Assembly (NCBI GenBank): GCA_024233935.1
Contig: JACKOY010000004.1
Span: 62,001-126,000, forward strand
Reading direction: 5' to 3'
From: Spirochaetales bacterium
GTDB lineage: Bacteria; Spirochaetota; Leptospiria; Leptospirales; Leptonemataceae
DNA: 64,000 bases
In this document: positions 34,642-44,155 of the stretch, in pieces
Layout: each line of letters begins with the position of its first letter
Position numbering within the stretch: the first letter of the stretch is position 1
The notes under the pieces: model-generated
Seen by the model: the letters and a program-made list of their open reading frames with translations, nothing else
Told to the model about the DNA's origin: nothing
Databases searched by the model: none
Program-made: the position numbers and the translations under genes

Positions 34642-37118
34642 TGTGGCGTCTCGGAGACAACGTGCGCGATTTTCTCCGGCTTTTAGGGGAACTCTTTGAT
34701 GCCTTCGCCACTGCCGTTCGGCTGCGCTTTTTCCCATGGCTGCGCGAAAAGACCGACGAATTGGTCGTGTTTTTGGGGCCCCGTTGGAGGCGATACGCTT
34801 TCATTGGCACGCTTGTGGTTGGCGGATGGTCGGCTCTCTTTTTCAGTTTCGTGCTGGTAAACTATCTGCTGGATCGGGCGGAGATTGCGCAGTCACTTGC
34901 CGATGAAAAGGACTGGTTGTACGGCGGTGGTCCGGTCGAGCGGCGTCCCCCCATTCGTATCTATGCGAGAGACAACTCGCTCATCGGCGAGTATCTTCCA
35001 GAGCGTGGCTCGCGATTGACAATGAACGATTGCAGCGCGGCGCGCTGGTTGCGTGAAGCCTCGGTCTCCGCCGAGGACCGAGATTTTTTTGAGCATGGCG
35101 GCGTTTCGTATCGGGGTATTTTGCGGGCGGTCGTCAACAACGTGCTCAGTTTCAGCCTGCGGGAAGGCGGCGGCACCATTACCCAACAGGTAGCGCGCAA
35201 TCTCTATACGACCCGGGAGCGATCCTTTTTTCGTAAGCTCTACGAAACTTTCGTAGCCTATCAGATCGAGTCGCAACTCAGTAAGGATGAGATCCTCTGT
35301 TTGTATCTAAATAAGATCTACATGGGTGAAGGTCGCATTGGGGCCGAAGAGGCATCCTGGTTCTATTTTCGAAAGCCTCCGACCGAGCTTGATGCGGCGG
35401 AAGCGTCCATGATTGTAGGTCTTTTTCCCAGTCCGGTTGCCTACAGCCCGCTCAACAACATCGAAGGGTCCCTGCGCAAACAGGAGTTCGTGCTCGATGC
35501 TCTGGTTCGTGACGAACGCCTGGACGTGCGTCAGAGAAACCTGGCTCGTGAAGCGTTCTTGCGTCGCTACGAAGTCAAGATCGAGGCGGAACGCTCAGAC
35601 CCCGGACTGATCGGCCTGTACGGCGCCAGTCGGGATTTCCGGTACAACGGAGCGCCGACCGCAAACGAGTACGTAAAGGACTTCCTGTATCAGGAGATTC
35701 GTCTTCCGGAAGATGTGATTCGCGCCGGAGGTTTGAGTGTTTACACCACGATTGATCCCATTCGGCAACGCGCGGCTCTGAGCGCGGTGCGCGACGGCGT
35801 CGCCCGATTGCGCGAGAAGATGCTCGCCACCACCGGAGACCTGGAGCGGTCGGAAGTAGAACGGCTCGCCCGACGCATCAACGGAGTGTTGGTGAGTCTG
35901 GATGCCGAAACCGGCGACGTCATGGCGGTGGTCGGCGGTTACGCCGTGGCCGAAGGCAACATGACCCAGCGTGTCTGGAGTATGCGGCGGCAACCCGGTT
36001 CGAGTATCAAAGGCTTTTTGTATGCCGTGGCGCTGGACGAAGGTGTGCTCAAAATCAACAGCATGGTGGTTGATGAAGCGGTCGTATTCGGAAGCTATCG
36101 TCCGTCGAATTGGTACCAGGGTCATCTGGGCCGCATCCCGCTACGGCAGGCGGTGGCCATGTCCATCAACACGATAGCCGTGCAGACTCTAAACGATGTG
36201 GGTGTGTCGACGTTTCGCAGCCGTATGATCCAGGCCCTGGATCTGGATTTTTTTGAGGCCCGCGAGCGTTTCCCCGCCAACCTGACCCTCGCTCTGGGTT
36301 CCGGGGAGATGTCGCCCATGGAGATGGCGCGCCTGTATGCGGTGCTTTCGAACGGAGGCCATGTGGTCTATCCGAGACTTGTGACCCGGGTCGAAGGTGC
36401 TGACGGCGAAATGTTGTACGATGGCGAGACCGTGCAAACCGAAGGCGACTTCATCCTCTCCGAAAAGGCCTGCCAGGAGGCGGTCAAGCTGCTGACCTAT
36501 ATTTTCGACCCCGAGGTGCAGGGCACGGCCCGCTGGATTGGCCAGCGCCGTACGCAGCAGGCCGGCTATCTTCCGTTTTCCATTGCTGGCAAGACCGGCA
36601 CCATTCAGCTGGCGCGCGAAATCCGAAGGCGCTGGCCGCAATTATCCTGTGGCTCCTGCGCCCACGACGCCTGGTTTGCGGGTCTTGTGCCGGGGGAGGC
36701 CGATGTAGTCTGGCTGGGTCAGGACGAAGGGGCGCCGATCGGGGGCGGCGGTTATCAGGCCGCTACCGTCTGGGCGGCCTACGCCCAGGCATCCCTGCCC
36801 GGTCGGATTCGGGGCGCCTTTCCCGAAATCGAAATCGTGGATCCCGATACACAACACGACGACGACTGGTTCGACTTTCTGAATCCGTTTGACGGCGGCG
36901 CCGACCCGGATCAGTCGCGTCCGGGTCCGACGGGTCCCCGTGTGGATACCCGGCCCGGAGAACTGGAAGAGGGTGTGCCGGACGATCCGGACCAGGCGCC
37001 GGCGGTGACAACGGAGCCGGCCAGTCCGGAGCAACCGGGCGTCACCGAACCTGAGGCAACTGCCCCGGCCGAAACACCTCCCGGGACCGCCGATCAGGTC
37101 ACGGCCGTTCCCAACTGA
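34641..37118 (+). CDS. Bifunctional penicillin-binding protein (PBP1 type)
   Basis: The ATG at 34641 overlaps the preceding stop codon and gives 825 residues. After one membrane helix (YAFIGTLVVGGWSALFFSFV) comes a glycosyltransferase 51 domain with EDRDFFEHGG near residue 145 and GGGTITQQVARN, then a transpeptidase domain with SSIK (catalytic Ser near 454), SIN near 507 and KTG near 650. The last 90 residues are a Pro/Glu/Thr-rich tail without a domain. It polymerises glycan strands and crosslinks peptidoglycan in the periplasm. All catalytic motifs are intact. Confidence 0.92.
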   Translation: MWRLGDNVRDFLRLLGELFDAFATAVRLRFFPWLREKTDELVVFLGPRWRRYAFIGTLVVGGWSALFFSFVLVNYLLDRAEIAQSLADEKDWLYGGGPVERRPPIRIYARDNSLIGEYLPERGSRLTMNDCSAARWLREASVSAEDRDFFEHGGVSYRGILRAVVNNVLSFSLREGGGTITQQVARNLYTTRERSFFRKLYETFVAYQIESQLSKDEILCLYLNKIYMGEGRIGAEEASWFYFRKPPTELDAAEASMIVGLFPSPVAYSPLNNIEGSLRKQEFVLDALVRDERLDVRQRNLAREAFLRRYEVKIEAERSDPGLIGLYGASRDFRYNGAPTANEYVKDFLYQEIRLPEDVIRAGGLSVYTTIDPIRQRAALSAVRDGVARLREKMLATTGDLERSEVERLARRINGVLVSLDAETGDVMAVVGGYAVAEGNMTQRVWSMRRQPGSSIKGFLYAVALDEGVLKINSMVVDEAVVFGSYRPSNWYQGHLGRIPLRQAVAMSINTIAVQTLNDVGVSTFRSRMIQALDLDFFEARERFPANLTLALGSGEMSPMEMARLYAVLSNGGHVVYPRLVTRVEGADGEMLYDGETVQTEGDFILSEKACQEAVKLLTYIFDPEVQGTARWIGQRRTQQAGYLPFSIAGKTGTIQLAREIRRRWPQLSCGSCAHDAWFAGLVPGEADVVWLGQDEGAPIGGGGYQAATVWAAYAQASLPGRIRGAFPEIEIVDPDTQHDDDWFDFLNPFDGGADPDQSRPGPTGPRVDTRPGELEEGVPDDPDQAPAVTTEPASPEQPGVTEPEATAPAETPPGTADQVTAVPN

Positions 37119-37134
37119 ACCGGAGCAGCTCCGG

Positions 37135-39162
37135 CTATTCGGCGCGCCCTACAAGCACCGCGTATTCCGCCGGAGTAGGCCAGATGCGATTCTCACGCTC
37201 CAGAAAGCGGGCAAACTGATAGAAGTTTTGCGCTTTGGCCAGCAGCCCGGCATGAATTTCCGGACGCTCGGCTGAAAGATCCCGTTGGGCGGCCTGGTCA
37301 GCCGTGAGCAAGAAAGAGCGTCGAATGGAAAGCGATTCCACGAGCAGGTAGTCGCCTTCAATCCAGCCGATTAAGTCCGTATTGGAACCCCCGGCGTAGA
37401 AGGCGTGATCGGGACGGCTGGCCGGATCGGTCAGATCTTCTCCCATGGCCGCATAGTAGCTGTTGCCGCCTGCGAGAGCCAGGACCGTCGGCAACACATC
37501 CAGCTGAGACGCGAGTTCGGACACATTCTGCGCGGTGATTTTTCCGGGAGCGTACAAAAGAAACGGAATGATCCGGTCTTCCAGATAGTTCAGGTTTGTG
37601 TGGTGTGCATGGTCGGCGACAAACACATAAACCGTGTTCTGGAATTCGGGTCGCGTGCGCATGCGGTCCACAAAGTTGCCGAGCACATGATCGGTGTAGC
37701 GGTAGCTGTTCAGAAATCGGGCTTCCGGAATACTTTCGTCAAAGAAGGCAAAGCTATCGTTCGGGATTGTGTAGGGATGATGGGTATTGCTCGTAAAAAT
37801 CACCTGAAAGAAGGGGCGTTCACTCGCGCTGGCCAGGTGCTCGGCCATGTCGAACAAATCCGCATCGTCGTAACCCCAGGCCAGACGATTGTGGTAGCGC
37901 CCGGTGCGATCCATATATTCGCTGCCGGCGCTGGTTTCGAAACCCAGGTGCGGCAAAACCCGATCAAGATTGTCAAATGCCAGGTCGCCGCCATGGGCAA
38001 AAATAGTATGATAACCTTTCGCTTTGAGCAGGCCGGCAAGCCCGCCCCAGCGGTTCTGAATTTGGTTGGAGCGTAGAATGGTGCGTCCGGCCCGATCGGG
38101 CAGGCCGGCCAGCATGCAAAACAAACCGTTGGCGCTGCGTCCTCCGGACGCAACGAAGCGTTCAAAGAAGAGCCCCTGTCCGATAAACCGATTCAGATTG
38201 GGGGCGACGTTCGGATCGCCGCCGTGAGCCTCGAGGAATTTCCCGGTGAATGATTCCAGTACGATCAGGACTATATTGGGCCGCTCCAGACCAAAGGGCT
38301 GTCGGGCGGGCATATAGCGCATGAGCGGATAACCCGGCACGGAAAAGGCCGTCGGCCGATCCAGCAGGTTCTGGACAAACGCGAGATTGGCGACGGGGGG
38401 ATAAAACTCGACGAACTCGTCGCTGTCGCTCAGGTCGTAGGCAATCGTATACAGACCGTTCAGGGGAATGTTGTTGAGATAGGCCGACTGATAGATCATC
38501 GCATCGGGAGGACGCAGCGGACTTTCTCGAAGTCCTCCCCGCAGCATAAAAACCAAAAGTGCGATCAGAAGCAACAGGGCGCCCGCAAAAGCACTCCAGC
38601 GCCGCGAGGCCTTTGCCCGGTGCTCGGTTGTGTGCCTGTAATAAGAACGCCGTGCAATCCAGAAAGCCAGGCAGGCGAAAAGTGGAAGGATGGCGAAGTA
38701 AGCGACGGCCAGAAGCATTGATTGCTCCCAAACCCCTGCCATCAATTTCCAGAAGTCATTCAGGTAAGCCCAGAATTCCCAGCCCAGGTGTTTGTTGTTG
38801 TAGGCAAAGTTGAAGGTGCTTGCGAGCAGCACCATGTTCAGGATTCCCACATACATGACCTGCAACCCTTCGCCCACCGCCAGAGCCAGCCGTAGGCGGC
38901 GACCCGGTTGCAGAAGGTAAATCGGCAACAGCAGCACAAACGGCAAAAGCAAAAGGGGGATGGTGGCCATGTCAAACTGCAGGCCCCGCAAACTCTGGAC
39001 CAGCACCTGGACCCAATGTTCCACGTGGGCCCCTTCATAGTTTGCGATCAGAAAGCCCAATCGATGGATGAGCAATATACCCAGGGCGGCCAGGCCCCAG
39101 CCCAGCAAGCGGCCCACGAAAGGTCGGTTGAACAGGGCCCGGATTCGAGGCAGAAGTCGCAT
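37135..39162 (-). CDS. LtaS/sulfatase-like membrane phosphotransferase
   Basis: From ATG 39162 the product is 675 residues; the longer open frame lacks membrane character. Five helices occupy residues 1-210 (LGWGLAALGILLIHRLGFL; ATIPLLLLPFVLLLPIYLL; ALLLLIALLVFML). The rest is an alkaline phosphatase-superfamily catalytic domain: RPNIVLIVLESFTGKFLE (metal-binding Glu), GGRSANGLFCMLAGLP (Ser or Thr nucleophile position), HGGDLAFDN and VFVADHAHH (metal ligands). LtaS and OpgB relatives transfer phosphoglycerol or phosphoethanolamine to envelope glycans. Gram-negative substrates could be periplasmic glucans or lipid A. It follows norD by 43 bp and may be read through from it. Confidence 0.8.
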   Translation of the reverse strand: MRLLPRIRALFNRPFVGRLLGWGLAALGILLIHRLGFLIANYEGAHVEHWVQVLVQSLRGLQFDMATIPLLLLPFVLLLPIYLLQPGRRLRLALAVGEGLQVMYVGILNMVLLASTFNFAYNNKHLGWEFWAYLNDFWKLMAGVWEQSMLLAVAYFAILPLFACLAFWIARRSYYRHTTEHRAKASRRWSAFAGALLLLIALLVFMLRGGLRESPLRPPDAMIYQSAYLNNIPLNGLYTIAYDLSDSDEFVEFYPPVANLAFVQNLLDRPTAFSVPGYPLMRYMPARQPFGLERPNIVLIVLESFTGKFLEAHGGDPNVAPNLNRFIGQGLFFERFVASGGRSANGLFCMLAGLPDRAGRTILRSNQIQNRWGGLAGLLKAKGYHTIFAHGGDLAFDNLDRVLPHLGFETSAGSEYMDRTGRYHNRLAWGYDDADLFDMAEHLASASERPFFQVIFTSNTHHPYTIPNDSFAFFDESIPEARFLNSYRYTDHVLGNFVDRMRTRPEFQNTVYVFVADHAHHTNLNYLEDRIIPFLLYAPGKITAQNVSELASQLDVLPTVLALAGGNSYYAAMGEDLTDPASRPDHAFYAGGSNTDLIGWIEGDYLLVESLSIRRSFLLTADQAAQRDLSAERPEIHAGLLAKAQNFYQFARFLERENRIWPTPAEYAVLVGRAE

Positions 39163-39205
39163 CGAGGCCCATCCTGAACCCGGCCCCCGGGGGCGCGAAC
39201 CGTTT

Positions 39206-40966
39206 TCAAGATGCCTGGCGTGTGGCCCGCTGCAGGTGCAGAAAGAAGTCGAACATGGCCGCTGGCAGCAATCGCGCGTCGGGCAGGATGCGAAACTCAT
39301 TGTGGTCAAATATTGCAGGAAGGTAGCGCCGGGCCTGGCTGTCCACGGCCAGAGTGTAAGTCGAAACCCCCGAACGGCGTGCTTCCCTCACCGCCTGGCG
39401 CACATCTTCCAGACCATAGCGGCCTTCGTAGCGGTCGAAGTCGTTGGGTTTCCCATCCGAAATGAGGAGCAGATGCCGATGGCGTCGGTCACGGCGCTGC
39501 AGCAATCGAGTCGCGTGTCGGAGCGCCGGCCCAATGCGCGTGTACCCCAGAGGCGAAAGGCCGCCGACGACCAACTTCGCCTCTGCCCAGTTTTCTTCGA
39601 ATGTTTTCAGATGCGTGTAGCGGCACTGATTGCGGCTACGGGAGCAAAACGCGTCGATCGCGAAGTCCACACCGGCTTCGTGGAGCAATTCGCCGAAAAT
39701 CAGAGCAGACTCCTTCTCAACATCCAGAATACGCTGTCCGTTGTGGTAACCGTCCGTCGAAAGGCTGCGATCCAGCAAGATCAGCAGTGAGATATCATGG
39801 CGCAGTCGACGCCGACTCATATAGACGCGCTCCGATGGCGCAGATCGGGCGTGCAGATCTGCGTAGCGCACAATCGCCGCGTCCAGATCCGGGTCCTCCC
39901 CGTTTGTCTGCGCGTACACGATTGCGGGCCGGTTCAAAAGGTGGTGCAGCTGACGGCGCAATCGTACAATCGTGGGCCGATGCTTTGCAAGGGTTGCCTG
40001 GAGGTAGGACGTGCTGCGCACGTTCAGGTGTTCCGGATACAGCCGGCAGTAGTCTTTTCGGTAGCTGCGTTTTCGAAAGTGCCACTCGTCGTAGCGCAAG
40101 CACGGTCCGGTTTCCCGTGCTTCCTGGCTATCGCCTGCGGTTGCCCCGCGGAACCCCTCGCTGTAGTAGACCGAATGCGCCGGGTCGTCGGTGCGAATGA
40201 GCTTTGAGAGCCGCACTTCATCCATTGCCGCCTGTTCTTCCTCCAGTTCGTCGCTCTGGTCCAGGTCGCGCCATTGGCCATCGAACTGATCGATCGTTTC
40301 GATTTTCTCGAAGTTGTGGGTCAGAGTGTAATCGCGCAGTTCTTCTTCGGGTTTTGTGACGACTTCGAGTTCTTCTCCGGCCCGCGCCCGGATTTCCTTT
40401 TTGTATTCTTTGGTCCGGTCCTGGGGGTTGCTGGCCCCGCCCGCCGGAACCTCGTTCTGGCCGGAGTACAGAAAGCGGCCGTACAGGAGGTGCTCGGGCA
40501 AAGCATTCTCGTTTGCTCTGTCAGCAGCCGCCAGCAGGGCTTCAACGGTTTCTTCAAAGAAGGCCGGGAACTCCAGTCGCATTTGCTTCAGCACCAGCGG
40601 CCCGGCGGACCGCGCGCATTCTCGGGATTCGGCCCGGCTCATGCCCGGCGCCCCGGCGTTTAATTTCAGAGACCTTTGCAAACTGAGATACACAACCCGA
40701 TAAAGCAAAAAGGCGCGATTCTTCTGGGGCGTTTCGAAGAAGTCCATCTGCTCCGGCAAGAAAAAGGTTCTTCCGGCATAGCCGCCTTCCTGCTCCGCCA
40801 CTTTGATTAGAATGTCGTCGCCAGACAGGGCGCCGGCCAGAATGCACAGGCTGTTTTGTTCGTCTTCCAGAAGCACGCGGCGCGAAACTTGTTCGCGGTT
40901 CCAGCGGTTTCGAACTCGATCACCGAGGCCGAGTATGACTCGAAATACCTTCTCTTCCCAGCTCAC
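39206..40966 (-). CDS. norD: NorD, VWA-domain protein for nitric oxide reductase activation
   Basis: A 586-residue cytoplasmic protein with a C-terminal von Willebrand A domain (about 400-580). The MIDAS motif DRSLS is in LLILLDRSLSTDG, with the later T in YTRIGPAL and D in LISDGKPND. The N-terminal half is charged and helical with family-typical FLLYRVVYLSLQRSL. NorD works with the MoxR ATPase NorQ to assemble or insert iron into NorB. Gene order norC-norB-norQ-norD and strand support the name strongly. Confidence 0.88.
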   Translation of the reverse strand: MSWEEKVFRVILGLGDRVRNRWNREQVSRRVLLEDEQNSLCILAGALSGDDILIKVAEQEGGYAGRTFFLPEQMDFFETPQKNRAFLLYRVVYLSLQRSLKLNAGAPGMSRAESRECARSAGPLVLKQMRLEFPAFFEETVEALLAAADRANENALPEHLLYGRFLYSGQNEVPAGGASNPQDRTKEYKKEIRARAGEELEVVTKPEEELRDYTLTHNFEKIETIDQFDGQWRDLDQSDELEEEQAAMDEVRLSKLIRTDDPAHSVYYSEGFRGATAGDSQEARETGPCLRYDEWHFRKRSYRKDYCRLYPEHLNVRSTSYLQATLAKHRPTIVRLRRQLHHLLNRPAIVYAQTNGEDPDLDAAIVRYADLHARSAPSERVYMSRRRLRHDISLLILLDRSLSTDGYHNGQRILDVEKESALIFGELLHEAGVDFAIDAFCSRSRNQCRYTHLKTFEENWAEAKLVVGGLSPLGYTRIGPALRHATRLLQRRDRRHRHLLLISDGKPNDFDRYEGRYGLEDVRQAVREARRSGVSTYTLAVDSQARRYLPAIFDHNEFRILPDARLLPAAMFDFFLHLQRATRQAS

Positions 40967-41015
40967 GGCATCCGCCCGGTTTCAATTTGCGCGCCACCGC
41001 AGGCGCCTGCTGAAC

Positions 41016-41804
41016 TCAGAAAATCAAAGCCGTCAGATCCCGCAGCGCACGCAGGGTATCCCTTTCGTCACTCAAAGGCTGCAGCACGGCGCTATCGCAG
41101 GCAGCTCGCGGAGGCAGCCCCTGTTGGATCAATCGCGCTGCATGCACCAGAAGACGCGTGGAAGCGGTCTCCGTCAAACCCAGCTCGACCAGATTGCGAA
41201 TCTTTGAAGCCAGCCGAACGAGGCGCTCCGCCGTCTTCTCGTCGCAGCCGGATTCGTGGCGTACGATGCGCGCTTCCAGGTCGGGCCCGGGATAGTCGAA
41301 AGCGATCGAGACGAAGCGCTGGCGTGTCGATGCCTTGAGTTCGCGACCAAAACCCTGATAGCCCGGATTGTAAGAAGCCACCAGCATGAATTGGTCCGGT
41401 GCCTGAAGACTTTCGCCGGTTCGATCAATGTAGAGTGCCCGGCGATGGTCGGTCAGGGAATGCAGGGCGACGATTGTATCGGGTCGGGCCTCGGCGATCT
41501 CGTCTATGTAAACGATCGCGCCCTCGCGCACCGCCCGGGTTACGGGGCCGTCCTGCCAGACGGTTTCGGCCCCGCGAATCAAAAAGCGCCCCACAAGATC
41601 GACGGCCGAGGTTTCTTCGTGGCAGCCAACGGTAAAGAGCGGGAGCTCCAGGCGCCGGGCCATGTGCTCCACGAGCCGCGACTTACCACAACCGGTTGGT
41701 CCCTTCAATAGGAGGGGCAACCGATTGCGGTAGGCGTGCTCAAAGACGACGACCTCATCGGCGATCGCTTCGTAATAGATGGCCGTTTGAGCGCCGTCTG
41801 CCAT
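41016..41804 (-). CDS. norQ: NorQ, MoxR-type AAA+ ATPase
   Basis: A 262-residue AAA+ protein: Walker A GPTGCGKS near residue 36, Walker B IVYIDEIAEA, sensor 1 LVASYNPGYQ and an Arg finger region in STRQRFVSIAFDYP. The MoxR/NorQ/CbbQ type couples ATP hydrolysis to a VWA partner to mature a metalloenzyme. The gene starts 2 bp after norB ends, with norD following after 49 bp. Assignment as NorQ rests on family and context together. Confidence 0.9.
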   Translation of the reverse strand: MADGAQTAIYYEAIADEVVVFEHAYRNRLPLLLKGPTGCGKSRLVEHMARRLELPLFTVGCHEETSAVDLVGRFLIRGAETVWQDGPVTRAVREGAIVYIDEIAEARPDTIVALHSLTDHRRALYIDRTGESLQAPDQFMLVASYNPGYQGFGRELKASTRQRFVSIAFDYPGPDLEARIVRHESGCDEKTAERLVRLASKIRNLVELGLTETASTRLLVHAARLIQQGLPPRAACDSAVLQPLSDERDTLRALRDLTALIF

Positions 41805-41806
41805 GG

Positions 41807-43189
41807 TCAGGCCGTTTGCAGGCGTGTATTCAGGGCGGCGACATCGTCTCCGCTGTCTTCCGGAATCATGGCTTCATCTTTCGGCAAGCCGAAGCGAATG
41901 AAGTTGATGATGTATAGGATGATCCCGGTAGCGAAGAGACTTGCCGCAAGCAACATGCCCACAAAGTGCACCTGAATTTCCTTTTGCACGACCAGAAAAT
42001 CCAGGCCGAGTTTCCGTTCCAGATAGACCTGGCTGATGCCGGCCACCGCGAGCGCCCCGGTCATGCCGACCATGCCGATGTTGGCGGTCCAGAACGCCAG
42101 GTACCCGGTCAGATTGTTCCAGAGTTTGCGGCCGGTCATCATGGGCATCGCGTAGGCGATGATTGCGAGAACCAACATCGCGTAAGCACCCCAGAAGGCC
42201 ATATGTCCATGCATGGCGGTCACCAGGGTGCCGTGGGTCCATTGATTGACCTGGGGCCAGGTGTGGGCAAAGCCCAGAAAACCAGCGCCAACAAAAGACA
42301 TGATCGCGCAACCCATGGTCCAATACAGACCGATCTGATTCGGATGTTGCCGGCCGGACTTGCGATACATCTGGATGGCCCAGATTGCCATGGCCAGAAA
42401 GGCGAGCGGTTCGAGAGCAGAGAAGACGCCACCCACCATGAGCCAGTAGCCCGGGGTCCCGATCCAGTAGTAATGGTGCCCCGTGCCCAGTATTCCGGAA
42501 AGAAAAGTAAGGCCGACAACGACGTACAGCCACTTCTCCACAACTTCACGATCGATGCCGGTCAGCTTGATCAAAAGGTAGGCGAGAATCGCGCCCATAA
42601 TCAATTCCCAGACGCCTTCCACCCAGAGATGCACAACCCACCATCGAAAGAACGAGTCCGCCGTCTGGTTGTCAAAGTAGATCATGCCGGGCAGATAAAG
42701 CAGGGCCGCCGAGAACAACCCGAAGAACATTACCAGGCCTGTTGTTGAGAAGCGTTTTCCCTGCCAGATGGTCATGCCAATGTTGAAAAGAAACAGCAGC
42801 ACATTTACAACGACCAGAAAGTCCAGCGGGCGCGGAATTTCCAAAAACTTGCGACCTTCCCACCACTGAAAGTGAAAGCCGATCACGGCCACAACACCAA
42901 CGAGAACCCAACTGGCGTACTGAATGATAGCGAGTTTAGGTGAGTAAAGTTCTCTCCCGGCCTCATCGGGTATCATGAAATAAGCCGCGCCCATGAATCC
43001 CGTCAAAAGCCAGACGACCAACAGGTTTGTGTGCGTGGTGCGCGCCACATTGTAAGGCAGCCAGTCGTGCAGACCGTCCATCCCAATGCGCGCAAAACCC
43101 ATGATAAAGCCATACACGATCTGCAGGCTCAGAAGCAAGAGGCAGGTCGCGAAGAAGAGGTATGCGATCTTTTGCGATTTGTATTTCAT
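41807..43189 (-). CDS. norB: Nitric oxide reductase catalytic subunit NorB
   Basis: A 460-residue membrane protein of the haem-copper oxidase superfamily with 12 helices. The ligand-bearing segments are visible: RTTHTNLLVVWLLTGFMG (low-spin haem His in helix II), WWVVHLWVEGVWELIMG (His and Glu of the haem b3/non-haem iron site), GTGHHYYWIGTP (the His pair) and HGHMAFWGAYAM (helix X). The Glu that supplies protons in WEL is present. It reduces 2 NO to N2O with electrons from NorC. An AGGAG-like site precedes the ATG. There is no N-terminal quinol-oxidising extension, so it is the cytochrome c-dependent cNOR type. Confidence 0.94.
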   Translation of the reverse strand: MKYKSQKIAYLFFATCLLLLSLQIVYGFIMGFARIGMDGLHDWLPYNVARTTHTNLLVVWLLTGFMGAAYFMIPDEAGRELYSPKLAIIQYASWVLVGVVAVIGFHFQWWEGRKFLEIPRPLDFLVVVNVLLFLFNIGMTIWQGKRFSTTGLVMFFGLFSAALLYLPGMIYFDNQTADSFFRWWVVHLWVEGVWELIMGAILAYLLIKLTGIDREVVEKWLYVVVGLTFLSGILGTGHHYYWIGTPGYWLMVGGVFSALEPLAFLAMAIWAIQMYRKSGRQHPNQIGLYWTMGCAIMSFVGAGFLGFAHTWPQVNQWTHGTLVTAMHGHMAFWGAYAMLVLAIIAYAMPMMTGRKLWNNLTGYLAFWTANIGMVGMTGALAVAGISQVYLERKLGLDFLVVQKEIQVHFVGMLLAASLFATGIILYIINFIRFGLPKDEAMIPEDSGDDVAALNTRLQTA

Positions 43190-43199
43190 ATCTGATCTC

Positions 43200-43892
43200 C
43201 TATCTGAGCTGGCTCAGGTACTGCACGATCTCGGCTCGCTCTCCGTTGGTGAGTGGCATCTGCGGCATAGCAGTGCCCGGTTTCACGGCCTGCGGATTTG
43301 CTACCCAGCGATCCAGATAGGCCGCATCCAGTCGCGAGCCAACGCCATCCAGGGCCGGACCAACGTTGCCGCCGCTTCCGCCTACGGAATGGCAGGCGAC
43401 GCACAGTTGTTGAAACTTCTCTGGCGCCGGGCCAGCTGTGGCGCTTTGCGTCGGAGGATTGCTCCCACCCGGGAGTTGAATGTCCGGTTCCGGTGGCCAG
43501 CCGTTGGTGTCCACTTCGCCGATCCATTTCAGAAAAGCGATCATATCGCTGATCTGATCTTCGGTGAAATCGTATTTCACCATACGACGCTCACCCGGAA
43601 ACATGGCTTCTGGATCGCGCATGAAAACCCTGATCCATTCCGGACCGCGCCGGGTGTACACGCGGGTGAGCTCAGGAGCGTAGTAGCCGCCTTCGCCCAG
43701 CAGAGTGTGACAACCCATACAATTGTTTCGGTCCCAGATCTCTTTCCCGCGGGCGACCTCTTCCGTCAGATTGTCCGCGTTCGTGCGCGCGCTCATCTGG
43801 CTCATGGAATCGACAGTGAGGAAGATGAAAATTCCACTGAAGAGTATAGTCCCGCCGAGAAAGAAGGCCCGGGCCTGAGATTTAGTCAGCAT
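43200..43892 (-). CDS. norC: NorC with an additional C-terminal cytochrome c domain
   Basis: A 230-residue protein: one N-terminal membrane anchor (FFLGGTILFSGIFIFLTV), a NorC haem c domain with CMGCH near residue 58 and the typical GEGGYYAPELTRVY, PEAMFPGERRMV and MIAFLKWIGEVDTNGWPP. Ordinary NorC ends about there. Here a Pro/Ser linker leads to a second c-type domain with CVACH near residue 164 and a Met ligand in GTAMPQMPL. So the subunit should carry two haems, the extra one perhaps standing in for a soluble electron donor. It is first in the nor operon, with an FNR/HcpR-type site upstream. Confidence 0.92.
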   Translation of the reverse strand: MLTKSQARAFFLGGTILFSGIFIFLTVDSMSQMSARTNADNLTEEVARGKEIWDRNNCMGCHTLLGEGGYYAPELTRVYTRRGPEWIRVFMRDPEAMFPGERRMVKYDFTEDQISDMIAFLKWIGEVDTNGWPPEPDIQLPGGSNPPTQSATAGPAPEKFQQLCVACHSVGGSGGNVGPALDGVGSRLDAAYLDRWVANPQAVKPGTAMPQMPLTNGERAEIVQYLSQLR

Positions 43893-43907
43893 GTTCTGGC
43901 CTCCAAA

Positions 43908-43920
43908 GCCGCGTATGATA
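43908..43920 (-). promoter_or_regulatory. norC promoter -10 and start region
   Basis: TATCAT at 43920-43915 (reverse strand) is a good -10 hexamer. Its centre lies 32 bp from the centre of the dyad at 43943-43956, placing that site near -41.5 relative to a start at about 43908. There is no good -35 hexamer, as expected of an activator-dependent promoter. Confidence 0.6.
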
Positions 43921-43942
43921 GCGTCCCCGGCGCCGACTGTCC

Positions 43943-43956
43943 TTGACCCAGGTCAA
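43943..43956. promoter_or_regulatory. FNR/HcpR-type binding site TTGAC-N4-GTCAA
   Basis: TTGACCCAGGTCAA is a perfect inverted repeat with 5-bp arms and a 4-bp spacer, the shape of Crp/FNR-family sites; TTGAC/GTCAA arms resemble HcpR or DNR/NNR boxes more than FNR (TTGAT). It lies between norC and the divergent Crp/FNR-like gene at 44156, so that protein is the likely binder. Confidence 0.78.
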
Positions 43957-44155
43957 TTCAGTTCCGTATTTTTTCCGGGCTCTCTCCGGTGAGGCCAGAG
44001 GCAAGAACCGTCCCCCGGGCGGGGCCAGGCTCTTGTTCAGGGCGCCCCGGGGCTCTCCGCCCGCGCGGGCCGGGTCCGCGGTTTGCCGCAAAGGGGCAGT
44101 GCGGCCCCGTCAAAAGACTTGTGCTTTTGCTTTCCCCGCATGGGGCTGCTCTTTT

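Noticed and set aside
39184..39196. GCCCCCGGGGGC palindrome between norD and the LtaS-like gene
   Set aside because: It has no loop or T tract and could arise by chance in this GC-rich stretch.
43943..44155. N-terminal extension of the Crp/FNR-like regulator
   Set aside because: The extension covers the regulatory dyad and is Arg/Pro-rich without homology; the ATG at 44156 gives the family-typical length.
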